A DNA stretch of 49,071 nucleotides, from contig NZ_JABBJN010000044.1 of NCBI RefSeq assembly GCF_012928505.1, positions 1 to 49,071 of the forward strand, given 5' to 3'. Positions 27,943 through 35,806 of the stretch are shown here, in pieces. Source of the stretch: Achromobacter sp. Bel (lineage in GTDB: Bacteria; Pseudomonadota; Gammaproteobacteria; Burkholderiales; Burkholderiaceae_B). The stretch's first letter is position 1; each line of letters begins with the position of its first letter. The notes under the pieces were generated by a model, which saw only the letters and a list, made by a program, of their open reading frames with translations, was not told where the DNA came from and did not search any database. The position numbers and the translations under genes were made by a program.

Positions 27943-28812
27943 ATGTTCAATCGCCGCGAGGTACTGCGTGCGGGGTTGGCCGCCGCCGCCATCGGTGTCG
28001 GGCTGCCCGTGCGAGCGCAAGCGCAGCAAGGCTTTATTTCGCGCAAACTCAACGCGCCGGTGCCCGGCGGCGTGGCCGTCCTGGCGCTGGGCGACGCCGA
28101 CCGCGCACCCGAGGTGAGCTTCCTGGACCGGCGCGTGCTGGTCGTGCGCGAAGAGGGCAAGCAGTGGATCGCCGTGGTCGGCATTCCGCTCAGCGTGAAG
28201 CCCGGCGAGCAGCAGGTGGTGGTCAGCGATGCCCGCGGCCAGCGCAAGCTGCCATTCAAAGTGGGCGCCAAGGAATACGTGGCGCAGCACATCACGCTGA
28301 AGAACCCGCGGCAGGTCGATCCCAATCCGGACGATATGAAACGCATCGAGCGTGAGATGGCCGAGCAAAGCGCGGCCAACCGGACGTATCGCGCTGGGGT
28401 CACGCCCAGCAACCTGCTGCTCGACCGTCCGGTCAACGGTGGCCGCCTGTCCAGCCCGTTTGGCCTGCGGCGCTTTTTCAACGGACAGGAACGCAACCCG
28501 CACTCGGGGCTGGACTTCGCCGTGCCCGCCGGGACGCCGATCAAGTCGCCCGCAGCGGGCGTGGTCGTGCTGGTGGGGGATTATTTCTTCAACGGCAAGA
28601 CAGTCTTTGTCGACCACGGGCAGGGCTTTGTGAGCATGTTCTGCCACATGTCGGCCATTGACGTGAAGGTCGGCGACGACGTGCCGCGCGGCGCTGTGGT
28701 GGGGAAGGTGGGGGCGACGGGCCGGGCGACCGGTCCGCATCTGCACTGGAACGTCAGCCTGAACGATGCGCGGGTCGATCCCGCAATCTTCATCGGGGCG
28801 TTCAAGCCCTGA
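27943..28812 (+). CDS. M23-family metallopeptidase, Tat-exported
   Basis: 289 aa. The first 30 residues carry a twin-arginine signal (NRREVLRAGL) and an AxA cleavage site. An N-terminal M23_N-type beta domain follows, then the LytM/M23 domain with zinc ligands: the HSGLDFAV motif (His and Asp), a later MFCHMSAI region, and HLHWNVSL near the end. Such enzymes cut peptidoglycan cross-bridges, or regulate amidases when degenerate; here the HxxxD and HxH pairs are intact. ATG 27943 is preferred over an upstream in-frame start at 27928 because it leads into the signal. Confidence 0.9.
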   Translation: MFNRREVLRAGLAAAAIGVGLPVRAQAQQGFISRKLNAPVPGGVAVLALGDADRAPEVSFLDRRVLVVREEGKQWIAVVGIPLSVKPGEQQVVVSDARGQRKLPFKVGAKEYVAQHITLKNPRQVDPNPDDMKRIEREMAEQSAANRTYRAGVTPSNLLLDRPVNGGRLSSPFGLRRFFNGQERNPHSGLDFAVPAGTPIKSPAAGVVVLVGDYFFNGKTVFVDHGQGFVSMFCHMSAIDVKVGDDVPRGAVVGKVGATGRATGPHLHWNVSLNDARVDPAIFIGAFKP

Positions 28813-28816
28813 CGTT

Positions 28817-29104
28817 TCAGGCCGTGGCGGTCTGCTGCGCGATCTTGTTCAAGACGAACTGGTGCATGCGCTCGGCATATTCCATCTGCTGGCGCACATG
28901 GTGTTGCTGGGCTTCCTGCTCATCCAGGCAGTTGTCGTATTTGATCTTGGCTTCGGCGTAGGTCAGGCCGGTGTTGCGCAGGCTGTTGATGAAGGCCTCG
29001 CGCGACTGGTTGAGCAGGCGCAGGCCTTCCTCCCCTTTCACGAATTTTCTTCGCGCCAGGGAAAGCTGGTCGGCGGCGGCTTGCAACTCTTCTTTAAGTT
29101 CCAT
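28817..29104 (-). CDS. Small helical protein of unknown function
   Basis: 95 aa, almost entirely charged helix (MELKEELQAAADQLSLARR at the start, coiled-coil-like), with one Cys near residue 59 and no signal or membrane segment. No family recognised. It converges with the M23 gene, the two stops being 4 bp apart. Confidence 0.65.
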   Translation of the reverse strand: MELKEELQAAADQLSLARRKFVKGEEGLRLLNQSREAFINSLRNTGLTYAEAKIKYDNCLDEQEAQQHHVRQQMEYAERMHQFVLNKIAQQTATA

Positions 29105-29233
29105 CTTGCTTCATGCGTATCCCGCCAGACATTGCGCCTGGCAAGCGCGCCATTCTTTCACGAATGGACGTCCCACGCATTACGGCATGTCGCGGTTCGG
29201 GCTTAAGCCCGCGCGAACAAGGGGCAGCAGGGA

Positions 29234-29250
29234 GCCGGCCTGGGGCCGGC
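29234..29250 (-). terminator. Hairpin after infA
   Basis: GCCGGCC at 29234-29240 and GGCCGGC at 29244-29250 with a 3-base loop, about 15 bp beyond the infA stop. A further palindrome CGGGCTTAAGCCCG lies at 29198-29211. No T-run follows, so termination strength is uncertain. Confidence 0.45.
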
Positions 29251-29264
29251 CCTGGAGCCCTGGC

Positions 29265-29528
29265 TTAACGGCGGTACTGCTGGGGACGATGCGGAGCGGG
29301 AGCGCGCTCGTCCTTGTGGCGGAAGTTGATGCGGCCCTTGGTCAGGTCGTAGGGCGACATTTCCAGGGTGACGCGATCGCCCGCCAGGATGCGGATACGG
29401 TGCTTGCGAATGCGGCCGGAGGCGTAGGCGCCGACTTCGATGCCGTTGTCCAGTTTGACGCGGTAGCGGCTATCGGGCAGCACTTCGTCAACGATGCCAT
29501 CCAATTCGATGAGTTCTTCTTTAGCCAT
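29265..29528 (-). CDS. infA: Translation initiation factor IF-1
   Basis: 87 aa, an OB-fold protein of the 30S A site. Seen: [39 protein letters not shown] and [17 protein letters not shown]. The last about 15 residues ([12 protein letters not shown]) extend beyond the 72-residue E. coli form. Many betaproteobacteria carry two infA genes; this one, away from a ribosomal protein cluster, is likely the second copy. An AAGGAG ribosome site precedes the ATG. Confidence 0.94.
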   Translation of the reverse strand: MAKEELIELDGIVDEVLPDSRYRVKLDNGIEVGAYASGRIRKHRIRILAGDRVTLEMSPYDLTKGRINFRHKDERAPAPHRPQQYRR

Positions 29529-29960
29529 TCTCTACTCCTTGATCAATACGCGCAGCCAGGCCGGCGGCATGACGCGCCGCGCGAGGCGGCAAGCGCGTTG
29601 GACTCAAATAACCAGGTCCAGCGGTTTGAACGTGAAACGTTCGGGCAAGCGCGGGTAATGGCCACGGCATCCCTAGCGGATGTCTGAAATGACGGATACT
29701 CGCGCAGCGTGGGCAATATGCGCGCAATGCGCGGCTTGGTCGCGGCACCGTGCAAGTGCACAGCGCCGGAAGAAGCGGGTTGGGGCGGTTGTTGCAACGC
29801 CGGTCGGCAAAACAATGTTGCGGCGTCGTTCGTAATAATCTCAACCAAACCGGGGGCAGCCTGGGTATCTTGGGGGTGACCCGAAGGGATACAGGTTGGC
29901 ACGCAGAGTGACCGAAGCCCGGTTTTTTGCGGAAAAATCACGGACTGATGTTACTGCAAA
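29529..29960. other. Long gene-free region upstream of infA
   Basis: About 430 bp, plausibly the infA promoter and leader. Seen: an inverted repeat GAACGT/ACGTTC at 29628-29633/29637-29642 and small repeats near 29743-29760. No open frame with a supported product was found on either strand. Confidence 0.5.
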
Positions 29961-29996
29961 GCGCAGCGATTAGCCAGTATTTATCTGTCGCTGCGC
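29961..29996 (-). terminator. Hairpin after the arsR-SRPBCC operon
   Basis: GCGCAGCGA at 29961-29969 and TCGCTGCGC at 29988-29996 form a perfect 9-bp stem with an 18-base loop. On the minus strand it comes 24 bp after the SRPBCC stop and is followed by TTTGC, a fair terminator candidate. Confidence 0.5.
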
Positions 29997-30020
29997 CGTG
30001 ATAGTTGCTACTGAACGACT

Positions 30021-30560
30021 CTAGGCGCCCGGGATGCGCGCCTTGTAGTCGGCCTCCCAGCGGTGGTGAGCGGACCAGAACGGGCCGGGCTCCCGCCCTT
30101 GCAACCTGGCCGACAGCACGCCCAGGTGGGTGTGCCAGCCGCCCGCCACGTCGATCATGTCGTCGCGGGAGTTCAGCTTGCGGTGCGTCAGTACCAGCAA
30201 CGTGCCTTCGCCGTCGGGCGACAGTTCAAACACGACTTCGGAAGGTTCTCCCTGGGATCCGCCCCAGGTGAAAGCCAACAGCCGGGGGGGCTCGCAGCGG
30301 GTGATGATGCCGTGGGTGGTGACGCCGTTCTCGTAGGCCTGATAGGGGGCCGGCGTGGGTTCGGCGACGGACGACAGGTCGGCATGGACGAAACGCAGGG
30401 TCACGCCGCCGCCTTCGCGCAGTTCCATGTCGCCGGTGGCCAGCCACTGGCCCCGTTTTTCGGATTCGGTCAGGAACGCCCATACCGTTTCCACGCTGGC
30501 GGGAAGCTGGCGGGTAAACCGCAGGGTCGTGGGATCGACGACGACGCCGTGATCACTCAT
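30021..30560 (-). CDS. SRPBCC (AHSA1-like) ligand-binding protein
   Basis: 179 aa of the START/Bet v 1-like superfamily. Seen: RFTRQLPASVETVWAFLTESEKRGQWLATGDME at the start of the fold (in part), a central RLLAFTWGG strand and GGWHTHLGVLSARL near the C-terminus, typical of AHSA1-type proteins paired with ArsR regulators. The start overlaps the end of the ArsR gene by 8 bp, so they are translationally coupled. Ligand and role are unknown. Confidence 0.87.
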   Translation of the reverse strand: MSDHGVVVDPTTLRFTRQLPASVETVWAFLTESEKRGQWLATGDMELREGGGVTLRFVHADLSSVAEPTPAPYQAYENGVTTHGIITRCEPPRLLAFTWGGSQGEPSEVVFELSPDGEGTLLVLTHRKLNSRDDMIDVAGGWHTHLGVLSARLQGREPGPFWSAHHRWEADYKARIPGA

Positions 30561-30918
30561 GTTGCTCTCCTAGGGACGGGGGGCGGGGGCAATGGGAGGT
30601 CAGCGCCGAAGTCAGCGCATCCAGCCTGCCCGCCCAGAACTGTTCATAGAAACGCAGCCAGTCCATGGCTTCGGCCATGGGTTCCGGATTCAGGCTGCAC
30701 ACATGGGTGCGGCCGTGGATGGTGCGCCGGATCAGGCCGGCGCGTTCCAGGGCCTGCACATGTTTGGAGGCACCAGCGAAGCTCATGCGCAGGGGCGCAG
30801 CCAGCTCTCCGATGGTTTGATCCCCTTGCGTCAGGCTGCGCAGCATGTCGCGGCGCGTGGGATCGGCCAGCGCGCGAAAGACGGCATCCAGTGTGGGGGC
30901 GGGGATAAGTTCAACCAT
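30553..30918 (-). CDS. ArsR-family transcriptional regulator
   Basis: 121 aa winged helix-turn-helix repressor. Seen: LDAVFRALADPTRRDMLRSL, TIGELAAPLRMSFAGASKHVQALERAGLIRR (recognition helix around SFAGASKHV) and a wing with RTIHGRTHVC. There are no metal-binding Cys pairs, so it belongs to the ArsR group that regulates SRPBCC partners rather than to metal sensors. Its ATG lies inside an 18-bp operator and 7 bases behind a -10 box, pointing to autoregulation and a leaderless mRNA. Confidence 0.9.
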   Translation of the reverse strand: MVELIPAPTLDAVFRALADPTRRDMLRSLTQGDQTIGELAAPLRMSFAGASKHVQALERAGLIRRTIHGRTHVCSLNPEPMAEAMDWLRFYEQFWAGRLDALTSALTSHCPRPPSLGEQHE

Positions 30919-30927
30919 AGGGTTGAA
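30910..30927. promoter_or_regulatory. Operator 1 of the arsR-SRPBCC operon
   Basis: TTCAACC, 4 bp, GGTTGAA: a perfect inverted repeat that includes the arsR start codon (30916-30918). Its arms are identical to those of the second copy, 40 bp away centre to centre. Confidence 0.8.
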
Positions 30928-30954
30928 TATAGATCGGCGCAGGCCAATATTCAA
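30926..30954 (-). promoter_or_regulatory. arsR promoter between the two operators
   Basis: Minus strand: TTGAAT (30949-30954), exactly 17 bp, TATATT (30926-30931). The -35 overlaps operator 2 and the -10 overlaps operator 1. With the usual 6-7 bases to the start site, transcription begins at or next to the arsR ATG. Confidence 0.75.
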
Positions 30955-30967
30955 CCGCTTGGTTGAA
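30950..30967. promoter_or_regulatory. Operator 2 of the arsR-SRPBCC operon
   Basis: TTCAACC, 4 bp, GGTTGAA: same arms as operator 1 with a different spacer. It ends 3 bp before the GFA gene stop. Confidence 0.8.
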
Positions 30968-30970
30968 TTT

Positions 30971-31402
30971 TTATGTAACGGCCTCGTTGCGGGTCTCGCC
31001 CACGCCCTGGAATTCATGCGGGTACTGCGGCAAGCCGTCCGTGATCTCGAACCAGGGCGCCTTGTCGGCCACGTGGCAGTGCGCGGTGGGCTTGATGCCT
31101 GGATCGTCGTCCAGCGCGCCCAGGGGCAGGCCATACGTATCTGGCGTTTGATCGAAGCGGCTGAGCAGCGGCGTGCCGCAGGCTTCGCAGAAGCCGCGGT
31201 AGTTGCCCGGCGACGACGCATACCAGGTGACGTGGTTTTCGCCCTTCGTCCACTGGAAATCGGAGGCTTGAACCGACGCTCGGCTGCGGAAGGCCGCGCC
31301 GTGGGACTTGCGGCACATGACGCAGTGGCAATTCAGGGCGTCGGTGAGAGGGCCGTTGATCTCGTAAGCAACGCGGCCGCACAGGCAGGAACCTTTGATC
31401 AT
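30971..31402 (-). CDS. GFA-family (glutathione-dependent formaldehyde-activating-like) protein
   Basis: 143 aa, zinc-binding beta fold. Seen: GSCLCGRVAYEI near the start (Cys pair), CHCVMCRKSHGAAF at about 28-41, and FCEACGTPLLSRF, the Cys clusters of the GFA/Mss4-like fold. The family name does not prove formaldehyde chemistry. The frame is open to 31453, but ATG 31402 (MIKGSC) fits the family start. Confidence 0.88.
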   Translation of the reverse strand: MIKGSCLCGRVAYEINGPLTDALNCHCVMCRKSHGAAFRSRASVQASDFQWTKGENHVTWYASSPGNYRGFCEACGTPLLSRFDQTPDTYGLPLGALDDDPGIKPTAHCHVADKAPWFEITDGLPQYPHEFQGVGETRNEAVT

Positions 31403-31556
31403 GATGAGCGCCAGGCAAGTGGGGAGAACAATTCGAATATACCCGCGCCGCAAGGCGGCGCCCTACGCGCGCCAGGCCATTTATGACCGAGGTCTTTCAG
31501 TCGGTTGCTGACCCCTTATTTTGCGCCAAATGATTCGATCTCCGGGTCATCGCGTT

Positions 31557-31588
31557 GTCATGCGGCGAAAACAGAATGCCGCCATGAC
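31557..31588. promoter_or_regulatory. Imperfect inverted repeat upstream of phnC
   Basis: GTCATGCGGC (31557-31566) and GCCGCCATGAC (31578-31588) are inverted repeats with one extra base in the right arm. It lies 22 bp before phnC and overlaps TTGTCAT at 31555-31561, a Pho-box-like half site. It is a candidate operator for phnCDE. Confidence 0.4.
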
Positions 31589-31609
31589 CACACAACAGGG
31601 GATCAGGCG

Positions 31610-32452
31610 ATGACGTACGCCATCGAAGTGCAGAATTTGAGCAAGACGTTCCACGCCGGCGCCAAGGCGCTGGACAACGTCAGCCTTCAAGTGGCCGACG
31701 GCGAAATGGTGGCGTTGCTGGGCGCGTCGGGGTCGGGCAAGTCCACGCTGCTGCGCCATCTGGCGGGTTTTGTTGCCGGCGATGCGGGGCAAGGCAGCGT
31801 CAAGGTCAATGGCCAGCAGATCCAGCAGAACGGTCGCCTGAGCCGCAATGTGCGCGCCGCGCGCGCCGGCATCGGTTTCGTGTTCCAGCAATTCAACCTG
31901 GTCGGCCGCCTGCCGGTCATCACTAACGTCTTGACCGGCATGCTGCCGCGCGTGCCGCTGTGGCGCAGCCTGACCCGCTGGTTCTTGCGTGGCGAAGTGC
32001 GCCAGGGGCTGGAAGCGCTTGCCCAGGTTGGTATAGACGACTATGCATTTCAGCGCGCCTCGACGCTGTCCGGCGGCCAGCAGCAACGCGCCGCGATCGC
32101 GCGCACGCTGGTGCAGAACGCCCGCGTGATCCTGGCCGACGAACCCATCGCGTCGCTGGATCCCGAATCGTCGCGCCGCGTGATGGACACGTTGGCCCAG
32201 ATCAACCGCAGCCGCAAAGCGGCCGTGGTGGTGTCGCTGCACCAGGTCGATGTGGCACTGCGTTATTGCCCCCGCGTGGTTGCGCTGCGCCATGGCAAGG
32301 TGGTCTACGACGGCCGCGCTGCCGACCTGACCCCGGAAATGCTGCGCGACCTGTACGGCTCCGAGCTGAGCGAGCTGCTTCCCGAATATTCCTCCCGCGC
32401 GCCGGCCATGCCGGGTCTGGCGCCGTTGTCCCACTTGGCGCAAGCGGCCTGA
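31610..32452 (+). CDS. phnC: Phosphonate ABC transporter ATP-binding protein PhnC
   Basis: ATPase of the phosphonate importer, 280 aa, cytoplasmic face of the inner membrane. Seen: Walker [10 protein letters not shown] at about 38-46, Q-loop [14 protein letters not shown] (a PhnC feature), signature LSGGQQQR and Walker [14 protein letters not shown]. The frame is open from 31505, but ATG 31610 gives the family start [14 protein letters not shown]. It is the first gene of phnCDE. Confidence 0.95.
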   Translation: MTYAIEVQNLSKTFHAGAKALDNVSLQVADGEMVALLGASGSGKSTLLRHLAGFVAGDAGQGSVKVNGQQIQQNGRLSRNVRAARAGIGFVFQQFNLVGRLPVITNVLTGMLPRVPLWRSLTRWFLRGEVRQGLEALAQVGIDDYAFQRASTLSGGQQQRAAIARTLVQNARVILADEPIASLDPESSRRVMDTLAQINRSRKAAVVVSLHQVDVALRYCPRVVALRHGKVVYDGRAADLTPEMLRDLYGSELSELLPEYSSRAPAMPGLAPLSHLAQAA

Positions 32453-32510
32453 AAACCAATTCGCCTGCGCTGTTTTGCCCTCTCTGCCCCTACATACCCC
32501 GGAGTCACCC

Positions 32511-33494
32511 ATGCTACGCAGAACCTTCGTCACCCTGATCGCCGCCGCCGCGCTGTCCACGCAGGCCTACGCGCAAGACGCCAAGACGTTGAACTTCGGC
32601 ATCATCTCGACCGAGTCGTCGACCAACCTGAAGTCTGTCTGGCAACCCGTTATCGACGACTTGAGCCGCGCCATCGGCGTGCCGGTCAAGCCCTTCTTCG
32701 CGTCGGACTATGCAGGCATCATCGAAGGCATGCGCTTCAACAAGGTGCAGTTGGGCTGGTTCGGCAACAAGTCGGCCATCGAAGCCGTGGACCGCGCCAA
32801 GGGCGAAGTGTTCGCCTCGGTCATCGACAAGGACGGCAATCCCGGCTATTGGTCGCTCCTGATCGTCAACAAGGACAGCAACCTGAAGACGCTGGACGAC
32901 GTGCTGAAGAACGGCGCCAAGCTGAGCTACGGCGCGGGCGACCCCAACTCCACCTCCGGCACCGCCGTGCCCGGCTACTACCTGTGGGCCGCCAACAAGA
33001 TCGAACCCAAGACCTTCTTCAAGACGGTGCGCGCCAGCAATCATGAAGCCAATCTGCTGTCGGTCATCAACAAGCAGGTGGACGTGGCGGTCAACAACAC
33101 CGAAGCGCTGGAGCGCTATCGCCTGAACACCGGCAAGGACGCCAACGACAGCGTGCGCGTGCTGTGGAAGTCGCCGCTGATCCCGGCGGACCCGCTCGTC
33201 ATGCGCACGGACCTGCCGGCTGACCTGAAGGCCCGCGTCCGCGACTTCTTCGTCAACTACGGCAAGGGCAAGGACGCCGAGCGTGAATTGGCGAACCTGA
33301 AGGCGCTGACCTACCAGGGCTTTCGCGCGTCCGACAACCAGCAACTGGTGCCGATCCGCCAGATCGAACTGGCCCGCGAGAAGGCCAAGATCGAAGCCGA
33401 CACGACGCTGGGCCAAGCCGAAAAGCAGAAGCAGCTGACCGAGCTGGACGGCAAGTTGGCCAGCCTGGGCCAGCCCGCTTCCGCCAAGCAATAA
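32511..33494 (+). CDS. phnD: Phosphonate-binding periplasmic protein PhnD
   Basis: 327 aa. A signal peptide of about 22 residues ends QAYA-QD. The mature protein has [52 protein letters not shown] and [19 protein letters not shown], the phosphonate-pocket segments of PhnD. It delivers phosphonates to PhnCE. ATG 32511 follows a GGAG ribosome site. A strong hairpin follows the gene. Confidence 0.95.
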   Translation: MLRRTFVTLIAAAALSTQAYAQDAKTLNFGIISTESSTNLKSVWQPVIDDLSRAIGVPVKPFFASDYAGIIEGMRFNKVQLGWFGNKSAIEAVDRAKGEVFASVIDKDGNPGYWSLLIVNKDSNLKTLDDVLKNGAKLSYGAGDPNSTSGTAVPGYYLWAANKIEPKTFFKTVRASNHEANLLSVINKQVDVAVNNTEALERYRLNTGKDANDSVRVLWKSPLIPADPLVMRTDLPADLKARVRDFFVNYGKGKDAERELANLKALTYQGFRASDNQQLVPIRQIELAREKAKIEADTTLGQAEKQKQLTELDGKLASLGQPASAKQ

Positions 33495-33507
33495 GCCTTG
33501 CCGCAAC

Positions 33508-33535
33508 GCGCCGGCGCGCAGCCAAGCGCCGGCGC
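33508..33535 (+). repeat. Perfect hairpin between phnD and phnE
   Basis: GCGCCGGCGC occurs at 33508-33517 and 33526-33535. The decamer is itself palindromic, so the two copies are both direct and inverted repeats and fold into a 10-bp GC-only stem with an 8-base loop. It lies 13 bp after the phnD stop and could protect or truncate the transcript so that phnD mRNA exceeds phnE mRNA. Confidence 0.6.
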
Positions 33536-33573
33536 CTCCTCCCCGAATGCTCCCAAGCGGACCGCCTTTCTCC

Positions 33574-34368
33574 ATGAACCTAGCCACCCACCCCTCCCGC
33601 CTGTCTGCCGCGCCGCGCTCGTCGCTGCCAGTCCTTCTTGTCTGGGCCGTCGTGCTTGCGCTGCTTGTCATGTCGTGGCGCGGCGCGGACATGCGGCCCC
33701 TGGACCTGTTGCGCGACTCGGGCAACATGGCCCAGTTCGCGGCCGACTTCTTCCCGCCGAACTTCCGCGATTGGCGCATGTACCTGGACGAGATGATCGT
33801 GACGGTGCAGATCGCCGTGTGGGGCACGTTCCTGGCCATCGTGGTGGCGGTGCCGCTGGGACTGCTGTGCTCGTCGAACATGGTGCCGGCGTGGGTCTAC
33901 CAGCCGATGCGCCGCTTGATGGACGCCTGCCGCGCCATCAACGAGATGGTGTTCGCGATGCTGTTCATCGTGGCCGTGGGCCTGGGGCCGTTCGCGGGCG
34001 TGCTGGCCCTGTGGGTGCACACGACCGGCGTGCTGGCCAAGCTGTTCTCGGAGGCGGTCGAAGCGATCGACCCCCGCCCCGTCGAGGGCGTGCGGGCCAC
34101 CGGGGCAAACGCGCTGGAAGAAATCGTCTACGGGGTGATTCCGCAGGTGCTGCCGCTGTGGATCTCGTATTCGCTGTACCGCTTCGAATCGAACGTGCGT
34201 TCGGCGTCGGTGGTCGGCATCGTGGGCGCGGGCGGCATCGGCACGGTGCTGTGGGAGATCATCCGCAGCTTCCGCTACGCCGAAACCTGCGCGGTGATGA
34301 TCATCATCGTGGCGTTCGTGATCGTGATCGACATGCTGTCGTCGAGGATCCGGCGGGCGTTGATTTAA
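33574..34368 (+). CDS. phnE: Phosphonate ABC transporter permease PhnE
   Basis: 264 aa inner-membrane permease. Seen: about six hydrophobic segments, [21 protein letters not shown], the cytoplasmic EAA-type loop region [22 protein letters not shown], and [19 protein letters not shown], a PhnE hallmark. ATG 33574 is chosen over 33547; neither has a good ribosome site. Its stop is interlocked with that of the convergent zeta-toxin gene through a shared TTAA at 34365-34368. Confidence 0.93.
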   Translation: MNLATHPSRLSAAPRSSLPVLLVWAVVLALLVMSWRGADMRPLDLLRDSGNMAQFAADFFPPNFRDWRMYLDEMIVTVQIAVWGTFLAIVVAVPLGLLCSSNMVPAWVYQPMRRLMDACRAINEMVFAMLFIVAVGLGPFAGVLALWVHTTGVLAKLFSEAVEAIDPRPVEGVRATGANALEEIVYGVIPQVLPLWISYSLYRFESNVRSASVVGIVGAGGIGTVLWEIIRSFRYAETCAVMIIIVAFVIVIDMLSSRIRRALI

Positions 34369-34955
34369 AGGCCTTTCCGCAGATTGTTCAACACGTCGGC
34401 GGGTACCCACTCAGGGATCTTCGCGGATAGAAGCCTGGGTTGGTGCTGAACACTGGACAGCACCAGGCGCCGACGCAAACCTGAGTTGTCCAGTACCCAG
34501 AGGCGGTCTACCAATTTCGACGCGTGCGTCAGGTTTTCAATGCTGCGTGAAAACCTGCGCAGCAAGTCTCTGGCCGGGACGCGGTGGCCGCCAGCACGAA
34601 CGCGCAACGCGACGCGAGCCATCGACAATGCGACGTCATCCAGCCCGACAAAAATCAGGTTGATCTTATAGCCCAGTGTTTTGGCGGTACTGATCAGGTC
34701 CAACGCGCTGTTGCCGGTAAGCGTGGTTTCGATGGCAAACGAATCAAGGGCCGCTAGGTGGGCACGCCTTTCCTTTAAGGCTTGCCTGCCCGCCAAGATG
34801 ATGTTTCGGGGATTATCGAAATCGGTTGGGGATATGCGGCGTGCGATGTCGTCGGGATTCACGAAGGGCAACCGGCCATGCAGGCGGTCGCTGATGAGGG
34901 TCGATTTTCCCGCGCCATTGGGCCCAGCAACGACCCAGAGTTGAGGAATCGTCAC
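34365..34955 (-). CDS. Zeta-toxin-like kinase/ATPase
   Basis: 196 aa P-loop protein of the zeta toxin / COG4185 group. Seen: Walker A GPNGAGKS at about 11-18, [12 protein letters not shown] with the acidic catalytic residue, and [17 protein letters not shown], all family motifs. Zeta toxins phosphorylate UDP-GlcNAc or similar substrates and poison wall synthesis; others in this group have unknown targets. It overlaps the upstream small gene by 4 bp. Its GC content is lower than the surroundings (29 of 60 bases in 34621-34680), suggesting acquisition by transfer. Confidence 0.85.
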   Translation of the reverse strand: MTIPQLWVVAGPNGAGKSTLISDRLHGRLPFVNPDDIARRISPTDFDNPRNIILAGRQALKERRAHLAALDSFAIETTLTGNSALDLISTAKTLGYKINLIFVGLDDVALSMARVALRVRAGGHRVPARDLLRRFSRSIENLTHASKLVDRLWVLDNSGLRRRLVLSSVQHQPRLLSAKIPEWVPADVLNNLRKGL

Positions 34956-35215
34956 GCTGCTGCGGGTTCAGATACCGGCAGCTCGGAGCCATCGGCCGTG
35001 AATCTAACGAGTTGGCACGAGCCATCTGGGTGCTTTCGGATCACATGGCCGGGCGGTGTCAGCGCATCGCGGAAATAGACGGGGCGTCCCTCGGCCAGAT
35101 GCCGATGCGCGGCTGTGCCCGCATCGCTGGACAATGCGGCATCCAGGTTGTCCAGCAACGCCGTTTCTTGCGCTGCCGAAATTTGGCCCAATGTTTCGAT
35201 AGGGACAGTCTTCAT
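34952..35215 (-). CDS. Putative antitoxin of the zeta-like toxin
   Basis: 87 aa, acidic and Ala-rich in its first half, with HRHLAEGRPVYFRDALTPPGHVIRKHPDG in the second (in part). Small genes of this type precede zeta-like ATPases in many proteobacteria. It shares ATGA with the toxin gene. The mechanism of inhibition is not known; a contact between the C-terminal half and the kinase is possible. Confidence 0.72.
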   Translation of the reverse strand: MKTVPIETLGQISAAQETALLDNLDAALSSDAGTAAHRHLAEGRPVYFRDALTPPGHVIRKHPDGSCQLVRFTADGSELPVSEPAAA

Positions 35216-35293
35216 GGTCTGGCGAATCCAGTGGTGGAAACGACTCCATTCTAACTCCGGCTACACCTGGCCCCGTACCAATGCAGGACGTTT

Positions 35294-35806
35294 TCAGCCC
35301 GCTTGCCGCAGCGCCAGGAACGCCGGCAGCGCCAGCAAGCCCGCCAGCCGGGCGTGGTCGATGTCCGCTTCCGAGACCTTGGCGCGCGGCATCAGGAAGT
35401 TCACGGTGCCCAGGCATTGGCCGCCGTAGACGACCGGGATGTTGATCACCGATTGCAGCCCCAGTTCCCGGATCGCGTTGTGGTCGTTGAAGAATTCGCG
35501 TATGGCCGCTTCGCCTTCGCCCACGAACACGCGGTGTTCAAGCAGGACGTGGCGGCCCCAGGGCGTGCCGCGCTTGTCCTTGCTGCCGCCCGGGGGGTAG
35601 GCCTGCGGGTTTGAACTGTACAGGCGTACGACGCGCATGGCGTCCGCGTCGTAGCGGTTGACGGTGCACAAGGCGTGTCCCAGCGCGGCGTGGGCGTAGG
35701 CGTCGATGGCTTGCAGCGCGGCCACCGCGTCGGCGGTGGCGTAAGCCCGCGCGACCGCCTGCACGCCTGCCGACGCGGGTCGCTGCAAAGTCGCGTTATC
35801 CATCAT
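35294..35806 (-). CDS. GAF-domain protein
   Basis: 170 aa, one GAF domain covering most of the chain: ALGHALCTVNRYD, a region TPWGRHVLLEHRVFVGEGEAAIREF, and LGLQSVINIPVVYGGQCLGTVNFLM typical of the fold's last strands. No output domain is attached, so it is a free sensor or small-molecule-binding enzyme. It overlaps the Bug receptor gene by an ATGA, the third gene of the ggt operon. Ligand unknown. Confidence 0.85.
   Translation of the reverse strand: MMDNATLQRPASAGVQAVARAYATADAVAALQAIDAYAHAALGHALCTVNRYDADAMRVVRLYSSNPQAYPPGGSKDKRGTPWGRHVLLEHRVFVGEGEAAIREFFNDHNAIRELGLQSVINIPVVYGGQCLGTVNFLMPRAKVSEADIDHARLAGLLALPAFLALRQAG

Noticed and set aside
27943..28812. M23 protein as an inactive amidase activator
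   Set aside because: The HxxxD and HxH zinc-ligand motifs are both intact, so an active enzyme is the simpler call.
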